Assembly (NCBI GenBank): GCA_032158295.1
Contig: CM063256.1
Span: forward strand, 10,710,453 to 10,774,452
Direction: 5' to 3'
Length of the DNA: 64,000 nt
From: Pycnopodia helianthoides
Taxonomy: Eukaryota; Echinodermata; Asteroidea; Forcipulatida; Asteriidae
The notes below the pieces were generated by a model. The model saw only the letters and a program-made list of their open reading frames with translations. It was not told where the DNA came from and did no database searches. Below are positions 37,775 through 49,757 of the stretch, one piece after another; position 1 is the first letter of the stretch; each line of letters opens with the position of its first letter. The position numbers and the translations under genes were made by a program.

Positions 37775-37828
37775 TAATGAAGTTCCAACCATTAGCTGGC
37801 ATAGCAATTAAGTAGTTTCACCAGTGGA
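37775..37828. repeat. Intronic block copied from 36,862-36,918
   Basis: TAATGAAGTTCCAACCATTA and the following GCTGGCATAGC-TAAGTAGTTTCA reappear 0.9 kb downstream within the same intron. The corresponding place in the 51.9-kb copy (53,421-53,555) holds unrelated sequence. Confidence 0.75.
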
Positions 37829-38385
37829 AGGCAACGTGTACCTTTAACCTCTGTTTTGTTTGTTTTCCCTTAAACATGATCATCGAGTTTGATCAAACGT
37901 TCACTGAATGGTTGCATGATGTGTTTAAAACACTCTATTATAAAGGATGGAAACTTTGATCTATTCGTAACATAAACAATGTGAAGGCCTGGGCCTACTT
38001 TACATTTAAAGGTAGGGTCATAGATTGGTTTTTGTCAACGTAATGCTTATTTATAGGCAAAATTATAAAGAAAAATACAATAAAAGTCAGATATGAAAGT
38101 TTCAGCCGAACACATTCTTCGTAATGCTGAGAAAACAGAAGAAGAATGATTTCTCACATTCAAATTGTTTTGGGTGAACAAATTTCCAACCCATATTCAG
38201 TTTCAGGAAATTCTTTTTCAAAATATTTCATACTATCAACAGCTGCAGTACTTCTCACCGATTAGGTTTTTATGGTCAATAATTTTGGAGTATTTACCAA
38301 TGTATGACCTTACCTTTAAGTATACGATCCCAGTCTCGACTATTGATGTAATGAGACTTTTTCGTTTCGGATTGACTCGGATCAG

Positions 38386-38578
38386 GTACCTGGGTGTGTT
38401 TGGATGGTGAAGTACTACTGACGGGCAGGACAAGAGATGGGCTGATGGTGAGCCAGATGGTTCAACCAACCAAGAATGCGCCTTTGGCCGTGCTTCAGGC
38501 TGGTGCGATGGGTATTGTGGTAATACATACAAGTTAATCTGTCAGCGCTCTGTATCACCAGCACTGTCGTTCCAGTAA
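38386..38578 (+). CDS. Lectin copy 1, exon 2 (one base missing)
   Basis: C-terminal half of the lectin domain. Between GGTGAA and AAGAGATGG there are 20 bases, against 21 in the 51.9-kb copy. The downstream reading frame is intact to TAA at 38,576. Confidence 0.7.
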
Positions 38579-38739
38579 AAGGTTGCTCGATATTCTGGGC
38601 AAACTACTTTTTAAGAAGATTGCCTTCAATTAATCTCTGAAAATTTGACTGTTTTGAATTTCTCCTTATCTTTTTTTAAAAGTTGTTCATGCACTTTAAA
38701 CACCTATAGTGTGTTATAACTAGTGAGTAGTGATTAAAA

Positions 38740-38754
38740 AATAAAAACAATAAA
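38740..38754 (+). terminator. Candidate polyadenylation signals, lectin copy 1
   Basis: Two AATAAA hexamers (38,740 and 38,749), about 165 bases after the stop. The second is conserved at 54,460 in the 51.9-kb copy. Confidence 0.5.
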
Positions 38755-41700
38755 AACGTTTGCCCCTGGAAATACAGGCAGCGGAACGTACGGTCCGCCA
38801 GTTTGTGGAGTCAGTAATTTGGTTCTACAAAACACTAGACTGTGTTCTGCCGGCTGATTTAAATAAAAAAAACAATTTCAAGGGATATTATTTCCTACTT
38901 TTAAAATATGGACTCCTAATCCCCAGTTATAAAACACTTTTTGTTCAACATAAATCGCAGTTTTGCAGTGTAAAAGCATAAGAAAATAAATACAAATAAT
39001 AATATTGTTTTGTTTTCATTTGTTTGCCAAAATATCTCTACAGCGTTTTGAAATGATATTATAGCTTTGAAAAAATGTACGAACTCAACATTTTAAAGGA
39101 TGTATACACGTTTTCCCAACCTACTGTGCATCCACAAACAAATTAACAATTATTGACGTCGAAGGGTTAAGTGGTTAACTGCTCATTCACTTTTTGGTAA
39201 TCTTTTGTAGAACACCAAGCTATTATACTTGAAAAGATTTGCTAGTTTAGGAGAAGAAGAAAAGTTATATGGAATCATCCATTTTAACCTTTTAGCCACT
39301 GGACCGCCCAGCCGCCCCAAGCCCTACACCGTAACACTGGGGTAGGAGGAAATGCTCACCAGCTTGTGTTTGGAGAGGGGGAAAAAAATAACATCAAAAT
39401 AAAACTTAATAGTCATTGGTACGCGATGGTCGAGACAATGGCAAACGTTTATATCAATCATTTTTACATTTTCGCCCTTCACAGTTGAGAGTTTAATATT
39501 TTAAACATTTTAACGCTCATGATGGTAAATTCTGTAGCCCCAACCAAAACGACGTGTTTTTTTAACAAAATATAAAATGTTTTCATCATGATCATACTGT
39601 ACAAAACTAATGGTTAGTAGTTAATCAGTATGAGCAATTGACGCCAGGAAACAGCCTTCAAAACTATTGTGTTCATTTTAACCTTATGAGAAACAACCTC
39701 CATAAAATTTAGCGGTAGCAGTTACCGGGAGGCACTTATTGTTCCCGTGGGACTTTTCTCCTCCGAAATTGAAATACTATGTTAATCAATGACAATATTA
39801 ACGAACAGAACGAAAATAGTACGTAAATAACAAGCCTTGTGTAATTTAAAAAATATTTTTAACCACGATTCTAGTAATTTACTTAGAGAGTCTTGAAAAC
39901 TAATCTTTTTTTTAGCAAACTGTAGGACGGTTCAGGGACTAAAGGGTTAACCAAACTATTTAAAGTTCAGTTTCTCTTCAAAGATATTTCAAAAAATATT
40001 CTGAAAGTGAAGCAATTTGCATGTTCACTTGATATTATTTTTACATCTTGCTATAAGTTCACTGTGCAATAAGAGCTAGCAAATTGTGACAGAGTTAGGT
40101 TTATATAAACAGTTTCAATTCATGATTGAATGAAAATTAACTTTAATTGTTAAAGGAACATTACAGAATTGGTTTTTGCTAACAAAACAGTTGCTGGTAG
40201 TGTAAGCACTTATGTAATCCACCATAAACTGACAAACCTGTAGAAGTTTGAGATCGATCGGCCATCTGGGTCACGAGAAAAGAGTGAAAAACCGATTACA
40301 CATTTGCATGAAATCATATAGATTCAAAAAATGAATAAAACGCTCACTGAGCGATAAACTCCAATCGGAAAAGGGATGTTTTCTACTATCATCATCATTA
40401 GACCGTGTAAGTTTTACGTAAATCTGTGATAAAAAGTATATTTTACAAGTTTTTTTTTTCTCACCAATTCTGTAATGTTCCTTTAATAAATGCACGTTAC
40501 CATTGACATAATTATAGTAAGTTCCGTCAATGTTTAAAAACAAAGTTTCAATAAGAAGGCAGTTGTTAAAGGTAAGCAATCTTATGATCACGTTTTTAGT
40601 TTTAATAGATTTGAACCTTTTTTTTTCTTAAAACGGAATAAGAAGAACCTATTAATTTCAGAGTTATCTCAAAGTCGCCTTTTAGAAGTTCACTTAGGCC
40701 CAATTATGGTGAAGGTTTTGCAAATGTTTGAATTAGGCCAAATCTTTTCGGGAAACATTTTTTCCTCTGGCTGCCATCTTTAAAAAATTGATAAGTGAAA
40801 AGTAATTACAAAACTTAAAAAAAAAAAAAAAAAACACCTAAAAAAACAAACACCTAATTTTTGTAGAAGATGTAACATACATTGCCTGTACGCCGTTTAC
40901 TGAAAAACGCAGCCTCATTCGATAAGATTTGCAAGTTTTTTGATTTACGATTGTTTTCATATAACTGTTTAAGTATATTAAGTAATATTGATTTCGAAAG
41001 AAGCTGCTAATTCGACAAAAGGTGATCTCTTCGATGTGTTCAATGGTAACGTTGTCTGATTTATTCAGAGTAGTGAGTTATGGAGTGAAGTGGTATTGCC
41101 CCTCCCGCGTGTGTTTCTGTTTTGCAGATTGGAAAAGAGCTTGCAGTTATAGAGCAGATTTCAGTTTAAACATTGTTGTGGTGATTTGGTAGCAACCTTG
41201 TAACAGCATTAGTAGTTAAAAGTATTGTTTAACCGGTCAAATGTTTATTTTCGAAATTCTTTTGAAACAATAACATTAAGTAAGTTCGAAAACCGAAGCC
41301 AACATTCTTTTATAATATTAGGCAAAATCTACTTCACGCTTACGTATAGGGTATAAGTCGAGAAAAAAAATGTCAATTAGTGGTTCAACACTAATGTTGA
41401 TCCCAATAACTAACAACACACAATCTTGTCGGTATTGTCCAGGCAAATGCCAAACAAAATAAAAAGACAAATTACTGAAATCAAGACCATCTCAGTAGCA
41501 TGTCAGAGGGTTAAACTTTCTGAATGTACAAGTGGGCCGACGAACTGCGCGGATTATTGGAATTTCCCGATAACGAAGTTTGATCGTATGATTTCGCATC
41601 ATTTGTAATTATATTGCTTTTCTGATTCATTTAGCGAGCTGAAAATAATTCAAATATAAATTGACACAATCTACATGTATTGTATATAATTGTGTGAACA

Positions 41701-42126
41701 ATGTTGATTGAGATTTGAATCTTTGCACGTAAAGACAGATGTTAGTTTAACCTTACGTGTACACGATTTGACCAAATGATGGCCCTGGAAAAGCTGGTTG
41801 GTTTAGTCTCAACGTTCAACAACTGTACTCTCGTCGTTGTCACTGTCTCCTATAACGACTACTTTAGAGCACACAACATTGAATAAACCGACCGGCTCTC
41901 ACAGAGCCATCACCTCAACTTTTCAAGAAAAGACAATTACATGGTGCATCCGTAAGACCTAATTAAGTTAGTAATAATTAATTGATGTTATCATATATTG
42001 ATCACAGTTGTAATATTGACGATGTCTATGTTTTAAAATACTTTCTTAGTACTGCACGCTCAAAATAAATTACATTATGCACAAAAAGGCCATGTTTACT
42101 CAACTTCTCAAATGTCTTGTGTAAAA
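38755..42126. repeat. 3' flank of lectin unit 1, no gene
   Basis: Closely matches 54,467-57,598 up to about 41,525 and contains MITE-A copy 5. From 41,526 it continues into sequence shared with the end of the corrupted unit (41,911-42,378 with 48,307-48,776). No frames of interest. Confidence 0.7.
40150..40486 (-). mobile_element. MITE-A copy 5
   Basis: Reverse orientation, TTAA at both edges, slightly shortened interior. It occupies the same place as copy 6 (55,870) and the corrupted copy near 47,670, so it inserted before the lectin units duplicated. Confidence 0.85.
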
Positions 42127-42440
42127 TTACCCCTAACCAACCAGGATCCTACAAAAGTTACCCTAAACAACCCCGATCCTTCAAGATTAACCCTAACCAA
42201 CCCCGATCCTTAAAAATTAACCCTGACCAACTCTGATCCTTAAAAATATACCCTAAGCCTAACCAACCCCGATCCTTTAAGATTAACTCTGACCAACCCT
42301 CTTTAAAAAATAACCCTTACCAACACCGACCTCTCGCAATTAACCTTAGCCAACCCCGACCCATCAAAATTAACCCTACCAACTCTGATCTTCTTAAAAA
42401 CCAACAACCAACCCCACCCTTAAATTAACCATCCTAAAAT
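42127..42440. repeat. Minisatellite, about 28-30 bp unit
   Basis: Units of the form ACCCTAACCAACCCCGATCC plus TTAAAAATT. Repeated at 48,533-48,870. The unit is joined from a CCCTAA telomere-like word and a CCAACCCCGATCC spacer. Confidence 0.85.
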
Positions 42441-44721
42441 ACCTTTAAAAATCATCAAAACCATCTTTGCCAATTGATCAACCCCGCCTAAAATAACCCA
42501 AATACCTTATATCTAAAGCCAAATTTGTTTAATTTGATAAATGCATAAAGAACTAAGTTATCTCAACACGAATTGTAGTTCTGATTTTTAAGGAATGTAC
42601 TAAAAAATAGTTAACAGTCTTGTTAGAACAAAATTGTGTTATTTACGTTAAAAAGAATAAGTACAGTGAACTGTTTATTTGTACAATGCTATTAGTAAAA
42701 TTGTAAGTAGATATTAGTGAATCAGTAATTTTTAGTTTTGACTCTTAAAAGTGAACACCATCAACAGTGAATTTCGGACATTTAATCTGAATGCATTGTA
42801 CCATTTGTTCGATCGAATTTCAAGAACTCTGTTTGAGTTAACACAATTAATATCTAATCTAAAGACTCAAGGACCTCTTTTAAGGCAAGAGACCAAAACA
42901 TTAAGGTTGTTTTGTTTGAAATATGTACAGAATGAAAAAAACTGTTATTATTTTTGATCAAGATTTACTTTAAGTCATAAAGCTAGAAAATATACTTGAA
43001 TATTAAATATTTGAGCATGTTTGATATAAAGAAAACTAAAATTTTGTAATAAAAATCAGTAAAATTTATTAATTGTAATTTTGATTATAATGGTACAGTT
43101 TTTGATTTTATAAACTAAATAATTTCGCTAAATCCATTTAAAATGAATGAGAAAAAATTATTCGATTTGGATTTTCCATGATTATAAAATTTGAATTATA
43201 TTTTCTGTAATGTTAATTTGCATTTTGATTTTGGTATGATATTGTGGATGAATGACTTACTAAATGAGAATAAACAATTTGGATTCAATTAATGTTCTTA
43301 ACTTAAATGTTTAAATTTATGTACAATTGGATATTTAGCTTTTTACGTATGTAATTATCAATTGTTAGCAAGTAATTTTTACCGAAATGGTTCTTAATTT
43401 GTTACAAGTGGTTTCAACGTGTTTTTTTTAAATTTTAAAGATTCAACGTATTGATTTTTTATAATGTATTTAATTAGAGAATTTTAAGAAGATTATCTAA
43501 AGAATGAATGTTAAGAGTATAAATTGGTATGTCAATACATGGTAGTTAGAGCATTCAGATTTAAAGGTGTACAAAATTACTATTTTAAGTTCATTGTACA
43601 TTGTCATGGGGAACTTCCAATAACTATTATTGATTTGGGACATCAACATGCTGCCTAGCTATGTGAATTTTTCTATGACAAACCTGTCGTAATTTCTTAT
43701 ACATTTGTTGATTGTCCTAGCGAAAGTTCAAACTCATTTTCGAAATTGATTAAATTTTGTTAGCTACTAATTGTCAATAGCAACACTTAGCCTTGCTAAC
43801 TGGCCTTGCTATAATGTCCAAAAACTATTTACCAAGTGTCTGACCCGCTTTTTAGTGCCCATACCTGCCAACTCACCAACCACAAGCCTCAACTTTCCCT
43901 AGAGTCCAATTGAACATATCCTTGTGAAGTCCCATTTGTAGAGCACATTGTACTAGGATTTGGGGAATTGGTCCCATTCAGGCTGGGGTCGGGAGACCTT
44001 CATGCTCGAGGTGAATTGTAATAATTATGTAATTCTAATTGTGCTTGAATGATCCAAATGCCTTGTAGTCATGAGATTACAAGTCACTCGCTATGGGAGC
44101 GACGAGGAAGTTTTAATTGAAAACAATTAGTTAAGTGAGAATAATCTTTAGAATCCTTTTACATCATAAAGCCTTATCCACCCTCCCTAGTGACATCCCC
44201 CCGTAATTGCCTCACCCTTAAGTTAGATACTAAAAAATGATCTTAAATTGCATCAATAATTTAATTGTAAGAAATATCTGTATTGTTAATGGCGACAAAA
44301 ATTGAGGAAACTTGTTATCACATAATAAGGGAAATCATTGTAATAAAAAGATACGTTGATTAGGCACGAGTAAAGGTCAGTAGTAATGTATGTTCAATGT
44401 AAAATTTAGGGATAAGTTTTAAAATTGCAAGCGTAACCGCCTCGTTCTATGAACGTTTCGATAGATAGGCCAATCGTATGCTAGGCTAGAATTTTATTAG
44501 AAAATCTTTGAAAATGTACTGTTTGAGTTTACCCGTTGTGAATTGAGCATCTACTGTTTAATGCAAGTTAATAAAAGAGGCAATCCTATTCTACGCAATT
44601 GTATTAATGGAAAATTTAAAATTGTATTACTTGCACGGTTTAATGTTTTGTGTTTATGTCGTTCTCTCATTATCGACTAGTTTAATTTAGAATTCGATAC
44701 TGTAATTGCTTCTAATTAGTA

Positions 44722-46480
44722 TATGGGTAAACTGTGGTGGATCTTTTTTTCTGGTTAATCGCTTCCTAATGGGTTTAGGGCTTTTAAAATACCTGGGTAG
44801 AAATGCAGTATTTAAGAGTACATGAGAAAGCAGTGTTTGTAATTGTGGAGTAATGTGGTAATACGAGAGAATGCAACCTTGCCACATGGAACATGCTGGT
44901 ACCAATGTTAAAGGATTATGAAGGTAATACATGACATGAAGATTGTCAAACTTAGTTGGGTATTATGCAATCAAACGAAGTAAAATCTTCCATGAACCTG
45001 TATATGAATAACTTATTGCAAAATATTGGACAACAAAAATCTAACTAAAATTGTATAACAAATACAACAAGCCTTAAATGCATCACGTCAAAAAAAAATG
45101 AAACTTTCAAGTTACGATTTAAAATGGGACTCTCAATTTGAAATTGTTAAAAAATGGAGCATGTAAAAGTAGTTCAACTTGTGTAATAAAATAATTTTTC
45201 ACATTTGCGTTAAATGGTCGTAGCAATGATATTAATCAAGTGTTGGATGGAAAATAAGTTCAATCCTTAGTCTTATATACTAGAAACAGTTTTAATTCCC
45301 TTCTTTAGTTTTGCACAAAACAATAAATCAATACCAAAAAAACAACAAAAAAAAAAATAAAAAACACAACAAACCTTATTCAAAACTTTCCTTTAACTTC
45401 CTCCCCTATCTTAAAGAAACTTAAGAACCAACAATAATTTTCAAAAATCATACAAATTTATACCACAACGTTTTGAGATCTTTAAAATAATTCTCCCTTT
45501 CTTTAAAAATGATGACTCACACAAATTTTTTTATTCTCTCAAATTATCTACGATGAATTTATATACGTTACCACTAAAATTTCTAACATGTCATGATTAT
45601 CAAACTTATTTTTACTCTAAAACATTCTGATTGTCAACACGAATACATAATTCTGCTTTCTTATAAACGTCCATGAAGTTGGAACCGACTAATTTGACAT
45701 CTTCTTTAAAAAAAGTAAAAAAGGGAACGAAATACTTTAGAAGATTTAAAGAAAACCATCGATAAAGGGAAATCGTACCTAAGTTAAATATTAATCAATA
45801 TATTGAAAATAGGTATTCATTTGAACCCCACAATATTTTCTTTTTCGAGGCTCAATACAAATTAATTATTTCGCGGATCTGAATTAAATAGATGGCACTA
45901 TAACCAATACCATTGAATTTTTTTTCGCCAATGAATGAAATTTAAATGAGTAATGTAGATTAACTTAAATTACTTAAACGATCAAGACTTGTTTTTTCAC
46001 TTAAACATGTTAGCAGTTTATTAAACTTCTAAAGTGGTAATGATGGTTTATTCACATTTAAAGATGTAAGCACTTATTAATAATTAAAGTAGTAACTAGT
46101 TTTCAGAAATCTCTATGAAATATTATAAATAATATATTGAAGTTTTAAGCAAATATCATAAGTAAAAATTCAACAAAACATTTCTGAAATGTTACAAGAA
46201 ATTATTTATAATGTTCACTTCAAATGTTTTGTATTATTTCAACATATTCCAATTTAGAAACTTATTTCAAATATTATTTAAGTTTTCATATTATAATTGG
46301 TCATTAATGGTTTCCATGACTTATAACTGCAGACTTTTAGTTAAGAAAATTATATTCGATTGTTGACAAGGTTACCAGATTAGAGAGAGGCTATGCGCTC
46401 AAGGATGGGTTATCAGCAATATTACACAATTAACATTCGCGCCCGGCACTCACTTGTAGTGAAAGTTTGTAATTCAAAAC
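44722..46480 (+). pseudogene. Lectin-like remnant in the corrupted unit
   Basis: 44,722-44,910 can be followed against lectin exon 1, from the signal peptide to the WIG-region and donor (GATTATGAAGGTAATAC against GAAGTTGAAGGTTAGTAC), with many small deletions. 46,430-46,480 plausibly corresponds to the end of exon 2. No open frame survives. A real fourth gene may be hidden behind poor consensus. Confidence 0.5.
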
Positions 46481-47670
46481 AATTTAGACATGCCTCAATT
46501 CACATTGCAAATTTCATATCTGGTTAAAAATTTTACAATGCCTATAAAATTTAAAATATTGATTTCAAATTTTTTAAATAAAAAGTTTGTCAAACTAAAG
46601 AAATAGTAGTATTGAAAAAAAATTGTAACTTAACTACGATTCTGACGGAATTTAAATTAACCAACAATGAGTATTTTTCTACATTTAAAATGTTAAACAA
46701 TTTATAAAAATTTTTCAAATATTGTTTCCAGTTTAAAACATAAAATAATAAAAATTTTTGTTCAAAAATCCAAAATATAAAGTATTTTAGAGTATTAAAA
46801 GTATTTGAAAAATTACATTTCAAAATATTTAAAGTTTTGAAATATTACAACCATTAAAAAGTAATAACATTTTAAGTTGAACGTTTTCCACACTGCATAA
46901 CATTAAAATTTGTAAAATTAAGTGTTAACTGTATGTTTCTGGTAACCGTAGAACCAAAGTTATATGAAATTCATTTTCTGTTAGCATGAATAAAGTAGAA
47001 TCATCATTAACCTTTAGAGGACCGCCAGCCCCCAAGCCACGTAACATGGGTAAAAGTAAACATAGTTTGTAGGAGAAGAACATTCAAAATAAAAACTTAT
47101 ACATTGACGCATAGTGAGATATTAAATTTTAAATTTTAACTTGACCTTAAGTTGAGTTAAAAAATAGAATTTTAAACCAAAAGTAAATTCTTACAACCAA
47201 AAAGGTTTTATTTTAACAAATATAAAATGTTCCACGATAAACAAAACTAATGTTATTTATATAACCTAGAAATTCGAAACCTATAAAATTATTTACCGTT
47301 TATTTACCTTCATGGAAAAATTCCTAAAATTAGGATCATGACAAGAATATTCCTGCACTCCAAATTGTTAAAATAAATTGTTAATAAGACAATATTAACA
47401 CAGAAAATATGTAATAAAACCTGTGTAATTTTAAAAATATTTTTACATTCAGATTATTAGAAGTTTAAAAACTAATCTTTTTTTGCAAACTGTGGAGGAT
47501 TTACAAAGTTAACCAAAATTTAATTTCACTTTTTCAAAAATTTAAAAAATATTCTAAAGTGAAGAATTTCATGTCAATAATATTTTTAATTCTGATAATC
47601 ATGTATAAGATCTAGCAATTGCAGTTAGGTTTAATAAAACAGTTAATTCAATTATAAATTAATTTTTGTT

Positions 47671-47925
47671 AAAGAAAGTTCAGAATTGGTTTTTTAAAAA
47701 ACATTCGAGTAAGCCTTAGTAAGTCACCAAAACTGCAAATGGTAGAATTTAGATGAATCGCATTTGCAGATATAAGATTGAAAAACCGATTAAATTGCAT
47801 GAAATCAATAGATTCAAAAATATAAAACGTATTACATTACTTAGACCGGAAGTTTTACTAATATATAAAGTAATTTTATTTTAATTTTACTAACTAATTA
47901 TCTTTTAACATCTATTTCCATTCAA
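47671..47925 (-). mobile_element. MITE-A remnant in the corrupted unit
   Basis: GTTAAAGAAAGTTCAGAATTGG, AAAAACCGATTAAATTGCATG and TTAGACCGGAAGTTTTAC follow copy 5 in order with deletions. Confidence 0.6.
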
Positions 47926-48532
47926 ATTTTATTACTTCGTAAGTTAAAATTAATAAATGCAATAGTTAGACAACATCTATATAGTTTAAATTTAAATAAA
48001 ACTTTTTTTTAAAACAGTAAAATCTATAATTTAGTACTTAAATCTTAGAAGTCAACTGCCTTTTTAAGTTTCAAAATTGAATTGCTAATTTGGCAAACTT
48101 TTTAATTCTTGGCCTTATTTAAAGTTTGAAAATTTAATTAAAAAAATTGAAAAAATTACACACTTAAAAAAAAAAAAAATAATTAATAAAAAAAAAAATT
48201 ACCTTAAGTAAACAACTACTTGATGAAACTTTGTTTATCTTTATAACGACTTTCGTTATGTCTCTATAAGATACTTGTAAACAAATTAATAAATCGACGG
48301 TCTCAAGCATCTCAACTTTCAAGAAAAGACAATTACATGGTGCATCCGTAAGACCTAATTAAGTTAGTAATAATTAATTGATGTTATCATATATTGATCA
48401 CAGTTGTAATATTGACGGTGTCTATGTTTTAAAATACTTTCTTAGTACTGCACGCTCAAAATAAATTACATTATGCACAAAAAGGCCATGTTTTACTCAA
48501 CTTCTCAAATGTCTTGTGTAAAATTACCCCTA

Positions 48533-48870
48533 ACCAACCAGGATCCTACAAAAGTTACCCTAAACAACCCCGATCCTTCAAGATTAACCCTAACCAACCC
48601 CGATCCTTAAAAATTAACCCTGACCAACTCTGATCCTTAAAAATATACCCTAAGCCTAACCAACCCCGATCCTTTAAGATTAACTCTGACCAACCCTCTT
48701 TAAAAAATAACCCTTACCAACACCGACCTCTCGCAATTAACCTTAGCCAACCCCGACCCATCAAAATTAACCCTAACCAATCCTGACTCTTTAAAATGAA
48801 TTCAAACCAACCCAAACCCTTCACAATTAACTCTAACCTGGTCCTTCAAAATTTACCCTAACTATACCCT
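48533..48870. repeat. Minisatellite, second copy
   Basis: Nearly identical to 42,127-42,378, then continues with further degenerate units to about 48,870. Confidence 0.85.
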
Positions 48871-48896
48871 TCGAAATCTAACGGCGTTTTGTTGTT

Positions 48897-49497
48897 TGCT
48901 CTGTTGGAATGGCAATGCACTAAACAGAGAGAGACAAACGGTTTCGGCTCTAAGGAACCAAAAATTGTGTTGAATTTCGCAATAAAAGTGAGTAAAGATA
49001 CTAGTTATGATCATCGTTTGTTTTTATGTCAACGAAATGCTGATTTGTAGGCAAAATTTTAAAGAAAGATCATAGTAAAAGCCACCAGTGAAAATTTTAC
49101 GGTTTTCTGCTCAGCTAACATAAGCAGGACATCAGTCACAGATGGAACATGTAGAATTGTATTTTGGCTGGTATTCTTAATTAAGTGAGTATAATTGTGG
49201 TTAGCTAATTTGTGATCGTGGTCCCGGTAAAGTTTGACGCAACTCTCCTGTTCAGTGTAAGCCACGCCCACTTCATACAATCTGAATCCATCGATAACCA
49301 ATAGAAGTCCCTAGAAAATGCATTGTACTGTTTGGTTTTCGTTGAGAATTTATGTGAGAAAGAAACTCCTTGAACTTGTCTTTTAAATGTTTGCAAAGAC
49401 TCAATGTCTTGTCAGAATGGTCATCAAAGGCATTGCTCATTTTACTTGGAAATGATGTACACAAAACACCATAGTAGTGGTTTGTTTGTTTGTTTGT
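48897..49497. other. Spacer between lectin units, no gene
   Basis: 48,915-49,200 resembles 57,600-57,900 (GAGAGA-CAAACGGTTT, then TTTTTATGTCAACGAAATGC and CAGTCACAGATGGAACATGT). The latter words also occur in MITE-D. No gene. Confidence 0.55.
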
Positions 49498-49757
49498 TTA
49501 AAGGAACATTACAGAATTGGTAAGAAAAAAAAGCTAGTAAAATATACTTTTTGATCACAGATTTACATAAAACTTACACGGTCTAATGATGATGATAGTA
49601 TAAAACATCCCTTGAAATATTTCTGTCTGAAATGCCATGTTTGATGAGAAATGAATAAACTAATTTCCGATTGGAGTTTATCGCTCAGTGAGCGTTTTAT
49701 TCATTTGTTGAATCTATATGATTTCATGCAAAATGTGTAATCGATTTTTGACTATTT
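49498..49757 (+). mobile_element. MITE-A copy 8, 3'-truncated
   Basis: Intact left end after TTTA-AAGGAACATT and the CGCTCAGTGAGCG core, then breaks off at ACTATTTTTA where the upstream lectin block (GGGAGAATAACTCG) begins. The duplication junction probably lies here. Confidence 0.8.

Larger units (their letters stand above)
36221..38578 (+). pseudogene. C-type lectin copy 1, two frame breaks
   Basis: Exon 1 36221-36516, exon 2 38386-38578, intron 1,869 bp (donor GAAG|GTTAGT, acceptor ATCAG|GTACC). Exon 1 encodes a signal peptide (MTMASKLLGVVGLFLAVNYA, then AVNGRC) and the first half of a C-type lectin domain: CPPTWSQWHDKCYKMHD, then WEDGKKICNELG. There the frame is lost: about two bases are missing compared with the copy at 62.5 kb and a stop follows after CCPSI. 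Exon 2 is one base short near 38,420; downstream, the family frame reads KRWADGEPDG, QECA, ICQ and stop at 38,576. EPD stands where EPN or QPD sets sugar choice in the family. Two independent breaks suggest a pseudogene, although poor consensus nearby means sequence error is possible. Confidence 0.65.
42378..48305. other. Corrupted copy of a lectin unit, probable assembly fault
   Basis: About 5.9 kb, very AT-rich. From about 44,720 it follows lectin unit 1 (36,226 to 41,910) in order but with roughly a third of the bases missing and many substitutions. Both borders change abruptly to sequence that is about 99% identical between 41,911-42,378 and 48,307-48,776. The first part (42,378-44,700) has no clear match in the window. 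Not suitable for gene calling. Confidence 0.75.

Noticed and set aside
42127..42440. CRISPR-like array
   Set aside because: The units are contiguous degenerate tandem repeats without unique spacers, in an animal genome.
44687..44932. 81-codon minus frame in the corrupted block
   Set aside because: Antisense to the lectin exon remnant in unreliable sequence.
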